Source: Croceibacterium_A sp966112795 (GTDB lineage: Bacteria; Pseudomonadota; Alphaproteobacteria; Sphingomonadales; Sphingomonadaceae). From it: a stretch of DNA of 5,411 nucleotides. The notes under the pieces are model-generated. The model worked only from the letters and a program-made list of their open reading frames with translations. It did not search any database and was not told the DNA's origin. Made by a program: the position numbers and the translations under genes. Position 1 is the first letter of the stretch; every line of letters begins with the position of its first letter. Below are positions 1-5,411 of this stretch, piece after piece. The stretch covers positions 1-5,411 of the forward strand of contig CBHWED010000228.1 in the NCBI GenBank assembly GCA_966112795.1, read 5' to 3'.

Positions 1-1402
<1,402 letters not shown>

Positions 1403-1424
1403 GGCGAGCCGTTAGGGGCTTGCC
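1403..1424 (-). other. Imperfect hairpin abutting the guaA start codon
   Basis: Arms 1403-1410 and 1417-1424 are complementary around a 6-nt loop. In the guaA-sense RNA the stem is 8 positions with one A-C mismatch; on the other strand that mismatch is a G-U pair. The 3' arm ends directly at the guaA ATG, where a Shine-Dalgarno would normally lie, and none is visible. No U-tract follows, so it is not an intrinsic terminator for the lipoprotein gene. A role in guaA translation is only an inference. Confidence 0.3.
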
Positions 1425-1463
1425 ATGCTCGCTGTCCAGTCTTGGCCGCGGACGAGGCGCGCG

Positions 1464-2678
1464 TCAGACCGACGGCTGCGGCAACGGCGGCGGCTGCGGC
1501 GCGGGATTGCGGTTCTGCTGGCCTTCGGCCCCGGCGGCCGGCGCTAGCGGCGCCGCGGCTGCGTCCGGCCGGCGCGGGGGATTGCCCTGCACCTGTTGCT
1601 GCCCTGCGGTCGCAGCTCCTTCGGCGGGATTCTTGAGCACGTGCGGTCGCTCGCGGGGCTCGAAGCGCACCAGCTCGCAATAGTCGCGGCGCGAATTCAT
1701 GCTCCTGATCACCGCGCTCGGATCGTTGGGCGCGTTGAGCAGCGGCACGCCCACGCAAGCCGAGCGCGCGACGCGGAACAGCGCATGGAAAGCCTTGTGC
1801 GGGACCTGGTTGGGCAATTTCAGCGCGGCGATGTCGTCGTCGTCGAACAGGTCCTGCGGTGACAGGTTGAGACAGGCCGCGGCGACCATGACGGTGTCGT
1901 ATCGCTCGTCGAAGCGCGTGAGCCGGGTCGGGTTGCGCTCGGGAACCGACGCATCGAACGCCGGATCGAAGTCGCACAGCGGCGTCGCGGCGGCGAGCGT
2001 CTCGACACCGGCGCGATAGGCACCCGATCCGCGGTGGAACGCGCCCGCGACATCCCCCGAAGCCCGCGCGAACGACCACAGCGCCGACAGCAAGTCGCCC
2101 TTGGTCAGGTCGGCCAGGAACTCGCGCGCGCGGTCGGCCGGAAGCGCGGTCAGCATCGCCCGCAGGACGCGGGATTCGATGCGCGCCATGTTGGATTCGA
2201 AATTGGTGAAGTAGCCGATGCACTGTGCGTCCTCGAGCACGTATGGCGAGGGAGCCGGGGTGGCGCCCGGCGTCGGCGTCGGCGTGGGTGTCGGCGTGGG
2301 CGCCGGCGTCGGCGGCAGGGCGCTGCGAACCGACCCCGCCCCGATCGTGCAGGCCGTGCGAAGCTGACCGTCGACGTAGACCGGGAAGCCTGCATCGGCG
2401 GCCGCATAGTTGACCTCGATCGAGGCTTCGGCGAGCTGGCGCGCGAAGGCGTCGCCGTCTTCGGGGGAAATCACGCCCTCGCCGATCCGCGCGGCGATGG
2501 CGATCGCGAGCGTCGCGCGCAGCAGCTGGAGCTGCTTCGAGCGCGAGGCGTCGAACGTCCGCGAGTCGAGTACCCGCCCCGAGGCGCCGCCGGGATAGCG
2601 CACCTCGTCGCGAATGGTCGAACAGCCGGCATTTACCGAAAGCGCGCTGCAAAGCAGCGCGAACGTCACGCGTCGCAT
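1464..2678 (-). CDS. Putative lipoprotein of unknown function with Pro-Thr linker
   Basis: 404 residues; I do not recognise a family. The N-terminus has Arg2-Arg3, a hydrophobic stretch (about 4-15) and NAGC ending at Cys19. This looks like a lipoprotein signal peptide, but Asn at -3 makes the lipobox non-canonical, so ordinary export is an alternative. Residues 20-120 form a helical-looking domain, 122-145 a Pro/Thr/Ala linker with alternating P-T, 146-345 a second domain, and 350-404 a Pro/Gln/Ala-rich tail ending QPPPLPQPSV. Cysteines 110, 153, 235, 269, 308 and 334 would allow three disulfides, consistent with an extracytoplasmic location. An acidic run FDDDD lies at 278-282. The ATG at 2678 was chosen over a TTG 12 nt upstream because it puts the charged Arg pair at the N-terminus; a weak GGGGG (2684-2688) lies 5 nt away. 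guaA follows 61 bp downstream. Coding status is supported by the coherent signal peptide and domain layout; function is unknown. Confidence 0.85.
   Translation of the reverse strand: MRRVTFALLCSALSVNAGCSTIRDEVRYPGGASGRVLDSRTFDASRSKQLQLLRATLAIAIAARIGEGVISPEDGDAFARQLAEASIEVNYAAADAGFPVYVDGQLRTACTIGAGSVRSALPPTPAPTPTPTPTPTPGATPAPSPYVLEDAQCIGYFTNFESNMARIESRVLRAMLTALPADRAREFLADLTKGDLLSALWSFARASGDVAGAFHRGSGAYRAGVETLAAATPLCDFDPAFDASVPERNPTRLTRFDERYDTVMVAAACLNLSPQDLFDDDDIAALKLPNQVPHKAFHALFRVARSACVGVPLLNAPNDPSAVIRSMNSRRDYCELVRFEPRERPHVLKNPAEGAATAGQQQVQGNPPRRPDAAAAPLAPAAGAEGQQNRNPAPQPPPLPQPSV
2268..2312 (-). repeat. Degenerate hexamer repeat encoding a Pro-Thr linker
   Basis: About seven imperfect copies of a 6-bp unit (reading GGCGTC / GGCGTG on the plus strand) encode alternating Pro and Thr/Ala, residues 123-137 of the lipoprotein. 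The unit length is a multiple of three, so gain or loss of a copy would change linker length without a frameshift. The wider Pro/Thr/Ala linker spans 2244-2315. Confidence 0.8.
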
Positions 2679-2693
2679 GTGAGCCCCCAAGTT

Positions 2694-2705
2694 TCCCCAT
2701 GGGGA
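2694..2705. promoter_or_regulatory. 12-bp perfect palindrome in the lipoprotein gene leader
   Basis: TCCCCATGGGGA is a perfect palindrome whose near edge lies 15 bp upstream of the lipoprotein ATG. It could be an operator half-turn or part of the 5' leader. No known regulator motif is recognised. Chance occurrence in GC-rich DNA is possible. Confidence 0.25.
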
Positions 2706-2814
2706 CCCATCAGGACGGGAGGGTGAAAGTCAACGTTACCGACTGACATATGATTGAATTCACACGGATCAGAACCCTGACGGGATCATCGCGCGGAATC
2801 ACATCGGGAACCTC

Positions 2815-2831
2815 GTTGCATTTTCTGCAAC
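2815..2831. promoter_or_regulatory. Inverted repeat GTTGCA-N5-TGCAAC, candidate operator
   Basis: Two perfect 6-bp arms surround TTTTC in the less GC-rich divergent spacer. The dyad is centred about 125 bp upstream of the urcA-like start and about 145 bp upstream of the lipoprotein start. A further TTGCA occurs at 2852-2856, and TCGCAT occurs twice 14 bp apart (2846-2851 and 2860-2865). The shape fits a dimeric transcription-factor site, but I cannot assign a regulator and no clear -35/-10 pair was found for either gene. Confidence 0.3.
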
Positions 2832-2935
2832 ACCCCTTGAAGTCTTCGCATTTGCACAATCGCATGGTGCGCCGCACAAGAGCACTCGCAAAAGACAAAA
2901 TCGGATGTCCGCGAAGGGCGGCCGAATTCGCAGAT

Positions 2936-2943
2936 GAAGGAAG
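2936..2943 (+). promoter_or_regulatory. Ribosome binding site selecting the urcA-like start
   Basis: GAAGGAAG lies 5 nt before the ATG at 2949 and overlaps an alternative in-frame ATG at 2934 that has no purine-rich site of its own. It therefore favours 2949, which also gives a clean signal peptide starting MRKS. Confidence 0.8.
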
Positions 2944-2948
2944 TTGCC

Positions 2949-3266
2949 ATGCGCAAGTCGATCGTCACCGTTCTCGCCGCCGCCGCGCTCGCCGGCGGCT
3001 TTGCCACCCCCGCGTTCGCCGCCGACGAGACCGTCTCGGTGACCGTGACCTACGGCGACCTCGATGTCGCCAAGCCGGCCGACGCCGATACGCTGACCCA
3101 GCGCATCGACAGCGCGGTCGAGAAGGTCTGCAACCGTCCCGACATTCGCGACCTCAAGGGCAATGTCGCGTTCGAAGAGTGCAAGGCCGACGCGCTGTCC
3201 GGCGCGATGGAGCAGCTTTCGCTGACCCAGCCTTACGCCGACATCGAGTTCGCCAGCCGGTTCTGA
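2949..3266 (+). CDS. UrcA family secreted protein
   Basis: 105 residues, a typical length for this family. The N-terminus is a Sec signal peptide: Arg2-Lys3, a hydrophobic alanine-rich core (5-19) and a likely AFA cleavage site after residue 24. The mature part shows the family pattern: a beta-like start with VTVTYGDLDV (31-40), then TLTQRIDSAVEKVC (48-61), and a second conserved cysteine at 78 in EECKADAL, followed by a helix with Ala-Met. The two cysteines probably form a disulfide in the periplasm. The family is named after UrcA of Caulobacter, whose gene is strongly induced by uranium; the molecular function is unknown, and induction by metals must not be assumed here. The start at 2949 is set by its Shine-Dalgarno. 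The gene is transcribed divergently from the lipoprotein gene and ends in a strong terminator 9 bp after the stop. Confidence 0.93.
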   Translation: MRKSIVTVLAAAALAGGFATPAFAADETVSVTVTYGDLDVAKPADADTLTQRIDSAVEKVCNRPDIRDLKGNVAFEECKADALSGAMEQLSLTQPYADIEFASRF

Positions 3267-3275
3267 ACCCCCGAG

Positions 3276-3311
3276 GGAGCGGCGCCACTTCGCCCGGGCG
3301 CCGCTCCTTTT
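3276..3311 (+). terminator. Intrinsic terminator after the urcA-like gene
   Basis: A perfect 11-bp GC-rich stem (3276-3286 paired with 3297-3307) surrounds a 10-nt loop. It is followed directly by TTTT and then pyrimidine-rich sequence. It begins 9 bp after the urcA-like stop codon and 65 bp before the start of the downstream 27-codon ORF. Confidence 0.88.
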
Positions 3312-3340
3312 CCCTCACCCGCCGCCTCCTCTGCGCGGCC

Positions 3341-3345
3341 AGGAG
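3341..3345 (+). promoter_or_regulatory. Shine-Dalgarno of the 27-codon ORF
   Basis: AGGAG lies 6 nt before the ATG at 3352, a textbook core and spacing. It is the main reason for calling the small ORF a gene. Confidence 0.7.
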
Positions 3346-3351
3346 TTTCCC

Positions 3352-3435
3352 ATGTTCACCCTCATCAAGCTGATGCTCGAAGCCTATATCGACGGTGCCG
3401 GCCGCTACCCGCTGCCGATGGTCTGGACGTTCTGA
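3352..3435 (+). CDS. Putative 27-aa small protein
   Basis: A short ORF starting MFTLIKLMLEAY, continuing IDGAGRYPLP and ending MVWTF. It has AGGAG 6 nt upstream, and 24 of 27 codons end in G or C (exceptions GAA, TAT, GGT), matching the codon habit of the neighbouring genes. The first ~13 residues could form an amphipathic helix with Lys6 and Glu10; a Gly-Ala-Gly turn and a Pro/aromatic C-terminus follow. There is no signal peptide or obvious transmembrane span. It lies between two intrinsic terminators, 85 bp after the urcA-like stop, with only about 30 bp between the first terminator and its ribosome binding site. It must therefore be read by escape through that terminator or from a promoter I cannot see. 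No gene follows on this strand before gyrB, so a leader-peptide role is unlikely. I do not recognise a family and assign no function. Confidence 0.6.
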   Translation: MFTLIKLMLEAYIDGAGRYPLPMVWTF

Positions 3436-3460
3436 CGAACGCCGCAGTCCCGAGCTCGAG

Positions 3461-3491
3461 ACGGCCGCCCGGTGGGCGGCCGTTTTGCTTT
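3461..3491 (+). terminator. Intrinsic terminator after the 27-codon ORF
   Basis: A perfect 10-bp stem ACGGCCGCCC / GGGCGGCCGT (3461-3470 with 3474-3483) has a 3-nt loop and is followed by TTTTGCTTT. The U-rich side is only on the plus strand, so it terminates plus-strand transcripts. The same hairpin lies just beyond the stop of the convergent M20 gene, but without a U-tract in that direction. Confidence 0.85.
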
Positions 3492-3496
3492 GCGGC

Positions 3497-4915
3497 TCAG
3501 TCGGCGTAGGCCCTGACGAGGTCGGTGAGGTAGTCGCGCCCGACGTAGAGCGAGCGCGCTTCCATCCGCTCGTCGAGGCCGTGGGCGCCGTTGCCGTCGG
3601 GATCGCCCCAGATGCCGGCGACGCCGTACGTCGGGATGCCGACCGCCGAGAGGTAGAGCCCGTCGGTCGCGCCGGTCGACATCGCCGGAATCACCGGCAC
3701 GCCGGGAAAGTACTTCTGCGACAGCCGCTCCATCGGCCCGATCACCGCCGGATCGAGCGGCGGCGTCTGCGCGAGCGGCTTGTCGGTCCGCGCCGGGCGG
3801 ATCGTGATCGCATCGTCGCCGATCACTTCGACGAGCTTGGCCTGGACCTCGGCCGGGGTCGTCCCCGGAAAGATGCGGCAGTTGACGTTGGCCTCGACCC
3901 GCTGCGGCAGCGCGTTCTTCGCATGGCCGCCGTCGATCATCGTCGCGACGCAGGTCGTGCGCAGCAGCGAATGCATCCACCGGTCGCGGTTGACGACGGC
4001 CTCGGCCGCGGTGTCCGACGGATCAGCCGCGAGCCGCGCCGCCGCGTCGCCGATCTCGCCCGGGCGCAGCACCGTGGCCTGGGCGAACATCGCCCGCGTG
4101 GTGTCGTTGAACTGCGCCGGGAACTCGTGCGCGGCGATCTTCGCGAGCGCCGCCGACATGCGGTAGATCGCGTTGTCGGGCACCGGCATCGAGCTGTGCC
4201 CGCCGGGATTGGTCGTGCCGAGCACGAAGTCCTGGTAGATCTTCTCGCCGACCTGGATCGTCTGCGCGACGAGGTGGCCCTGACCATCGGTCTCGCCGCC
4301 GCCGCCCTCGTTGAGCGCGAACGCGGCGTCGATCAGCTCGCGGCGGTTCTGCGCCAGCCAGTTGGCGCCGTTGAACGCGAGGTCGCTTTCCTCGCCGCAG
4401 GTCAGCGCCATCTTGATCGTGCGCTTCGGGCGATAGCCGTCGCTCGCGAAACGCACGAGCATGTCGGCCCACACCGCCGCCATCGCCTTGTCGTCGGCCG
4501 AGCCGCGCGCGTAGAAATAGCCGTTCTCCTCGACCAGCGTGAACGGGTCGCGCTGCCAGTCGGCCCGGTTGGCCTCGACGACGTCGATGTGCGCGAGCAG
4601 CAGGATCGGCTTGGCGGTGCTCGAGGTGCCCGGATAGACCGCCACCAGCCCGCCCTCCTTCGGATGATCGGGCACGCTGAACAGCGTCAGGTTCTGCTCG
4701 GCCATCCCGGCCGCCCTGAGCCGCGCGGCGATCTGCTCGGCCGCCTGGGTGCAACTGCCCGCCGAGAGCGTGGTGTTGGTCTCGACCAGCTCCTCGTAGA
4801 GCGCGCGGAAGCGTTGCTGGTCGGGCCGCAGCGGCCCCATCGTGCCCGTCGCGACTTGCGCCGCCGCAGGCGTCGCCAGCGCCGCCATCAGGATCGCCGT
4901 CACCGCTGCCCGCAT
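3497..4915 (-). CDS. Secreted M20 family zinc metallopeptidase
   Basis: 472 residues. A Sec signal peptide (hydrophobic core about 4-15, Ala-rich cleavage region near 17-20) points to the periplasm or outside. The M20 catalytic fold is complete by comparison with carboxypeptidase G2-like enzymes: His109 and Asp111 in LLAHIDVV, bridging Asp141 in YARGSADDK, catalytic Glu175 and metal ligand Glu176 in CGEES, Glu203 in ALNEGGGG, and C-terminal ligand His445 in GNGAHGLDER. The inserted lid/dimerisation domain contains TNPGGHSSMP with conserved His240. The expected activity is a di-zinc exopeptidase or related amide hydrolase; substrate cannot be read from the sequence. The ATG at 4915 was chosen because GGAGG lies 7 nt upstream and the signal peptide starts there; the open frame continues upstream only as a shadow of gyrB. 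It runs convergently with the 27-aa ORF and divergently from gyrB. Confidence 0.96.
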   Translation of the reverse strand: MRAAVTAILMAALATPAAAQVATGTMGPLRPDQQRFRALYEELVETNTTLSAGSCTQAAEQIAARLRAAGMAEQNLTLFSVPDHPKEGGLVAVYPGTSSTAKPILLLAHIDVVEANRADWQRDPFTLVEENGYFYARGSADDKAMAAVWADMLVRFASDGYRPKRTIKMALTCGEESDLAFNGANWLAQNRRELIDAAFALNEGGGGETDGQGHLVAQTIQVGEKIYQDFVLGTTNPGGHSSMPVPDNAIYRMSAALAKIAAHEFPAQFNDTTRAMFAQATVLRPGEIGDAAARLAADPSDTAAEAVVNRDRWMHSLLRTTCVATMIDGGHAKNALPQRVEANVNCRIFPGTTPAEVQAKLVEVIGDDAITIRPARTDKPLAQTPPLDPAVIGPMERLSQKYFPGVPVIPAMSTGATDGLYLSAVGIPTYGVAGIWGDPDGNGAHGLDERMEARSLYVGRDYLTDLVRAYAD

Positions 4916-4920
4916 GATCG

Positions 4921-4928
4921 TCCCTCCC
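4921..4928 (-). promoter_or_regulatory. Ribosome binding site of the M20 peptidase
   Basis: On the minus strand this reads GGGAGGGA; its GGAGG core (4923-4927) is 7 nt from the ATG at 4915. It fixes that start within a much longer open frame extending antisense through gyrB. Confidence 0.8.
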
Positions 4929-5013
4929 ACCCCGCAATCAGGCGAAATTGAGCAGGAATCGGCTGTGGATGGAAGGGGCCGCCGCGGGTTCCGTATTGGC
5001 CCCCGCGTCCCTA

Positions 5014-5019
5014 TATGAT
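5014..5019 (+). promoter_or_regulatory. Possible gyrB -10 element TATGAT
   Basis: TATGAT differs from TATAAT at one position. A start site about 5-7 nt downstream would fall on the ATG at 5024, giving a nearly leaderless mRNA. This fits the absence of a Shine-Dalgarno before any of the three candidate ATGs. No good -35 hexamer sits 16-18 bp upstream, so the call is weak. Confidence 0.25.
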
Positions 5020-5023
5020 GGTC

Positions 5024-5411
5024 ATGGCAGAACCCAGCGAAAACACCCCGCGCACCGGCGAATACGGCGCGGATTCGATCAAGGTCCTCAAGGGCCTCGA
5101 CGCCGTGCGCAAGCGCCCCGGCATGTACATCGGCGACACCGACGACGGCTCGGGCCTGCACCACATGGTGTTCGAGGTCAGCGACAACGCGATCGACGAG
5201 GCGCTCGCCGGGCATTGCGACCTCGTGCTCATCGAATTGAACCCCGACGGCTCGGTCTCGGTCGAAGACAACGGCCGCGGCATTCCGACCGGGATCCACG
5301 CCGAGGAAGGCGTCTCGGCGGCCGAAGTGATCATGACCCAGCTCCACGCGGGCGGGAAGTTCGAGAACACCAGCGACGACAACGCCTACAAGGTCTCGGG
5401 CGGTCTCCACG
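5024..5411 (+). CDS. gyrB: DNA gyrase subunit B, N-terminal fragment
   Basis: ATPase subunit of the type II topoisomerase that introduces negative supercoils together with GyrA; cytoplasmic, acting on the nucleoid. The 129 complete codons cover the start of the GHKL ATPase domain. The N-box is FEVSDNAIDEAL, with general-base Glu51, Asn55 and Asp58 (E. coli Glu42, Asn46, Asp49). VEDNGRGIP has ATP-adenine contact Asp82 (E. coli Asp73). YKVSGGLH at the window end begins the glycine-rich ATP lid. The N-terminal EYGADSIKVLKGLDAVRKRPGMYIG matches GyrB rather than ParE of Alphaproteobacteria. In-frame ATGs at 5015, 5018 and 5024 are all possible starts, none with a Shine-Dalgarno; 5024 was chosen because a -10-like TATGAT overlaps the other two. 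The M20 gene diverges upstream. Confidence 0.96.
   Translation, partial: MAEPSENTPRTGEYGADSIKVLKGLDAVRKRPGMYIGDTDDGSGLHHMVFEVSDNAIDEALAGHCDLVLIELNPDGSVSVEDNGRGIPTGIHAEEGVSAAEVIMTQLHAGGKFENTSDDNAYKVSGGLH

Noticed and set aside
2643..2661. CGCGCTGC-AAA-GCAGCGCG hairpin inside the lipoprotein signal-peptide region
   Set aside because: An 8-bp perfect stem, but it is fully explained by the Cys/Ser/Ala/Leu coding of the signal peptide in GC-rich DNA and has no U-tract.
2034..2726. 230-codon plus-strand frame antisense to the lipoprotein gene
   Set aside because: Arg/Gly-rich with no recognisable motif, and it runs through the lipoprotein's start region; a shadow.
2705..2733. TTGACT (2733-2728, minus) as -35 of the lipoprotein gene
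   Set aside because: At 16-18 bp spacing the -10 candidates (such as ATGGGT) are poor, so no promoter is called.
3395..4951. 518-codon plus-strand open frame
   Set aside because: Antisense to the M20 peptidase, which has a complete zinc site and RBS. Arg/Ala/Asp-rich composition, and it runs through a strong terminator.
5011..5382. 123-codon minus-strand frame
   Set aside because: Antisense to the gyrB ATPase domain; no motif or ribosome site.
4916..5410. N-terminal extension of the M20 frame to a GTG at 5410, giving 637 residues
   Set aside because: The extension is antisense to gyrB. The RBS and signal peptide at 4915 mark the true start.

Overview
The window is high-GC bacterial DNA with strong G/C preference at third codon positions. 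It most likely comes from the Alphaproteobacteria, probably Sphingomonadales. The evidence is a UrcA-family secreted protein (a family concentrated in Caulobacterales and Sphingomonadales), the wording of the GyrB N-terminus (SIKVLKGLDAVRKRPGMYIG, HHMVFEVSDNAIDEA) and a secreted M20 metallopeptidase of the type common in sphingomonads. The genus is inferred from remembered family resemblance, not from a search.

Layout: (1) 1-1402, minus: guaA, GMP synthase, lacking its last ~55-60 codons at the window edge. (2) 1464-2678, minus: a 404-residue putative lipoprotein of unknown function, 61 bp upstream of guaA and possibly co-transcribed with it. It has a Pro-Thr linker and a Pro/Gln/Ala-rich tail. 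(3) 2679-2948: a 270-bp divergent intergenic region, visibly less GC-rich than its surroundings, with a 12-bp palindrome and a GTTGCA/TGCAAC dyad. (4) 2949-3266, plus: a UrcA-family exported protein, followed by a strong intrinsic terminator. (5) 3352-3435, plus: an unannotated-looking 27-codon ORF with a good Shine-Dalgarno and genome-like codon use, followed by a second intrinsic terminator. (6) 3497-4915, minus: a secreted M20 zinc peptidase, convergent with the small ORF. (7) 4916-5023: a short divergent spacer. (8) From 5015, 5018 or 5024 to the window end, plus: the ATPase N-terminus of gyrB.

The genes do not form one pathway. guaA and gyrB are housekeeping genes. Between them lie three envelope or secreted proteins (lipoprotein, UrcA protein, M20 peptidase) and a micro-ORF. 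No mobile element, tRNA, rRNA or CRISPR array was seen. The least explained items are the 27-aa ORF between two terminators and the orphan lipoprotein.
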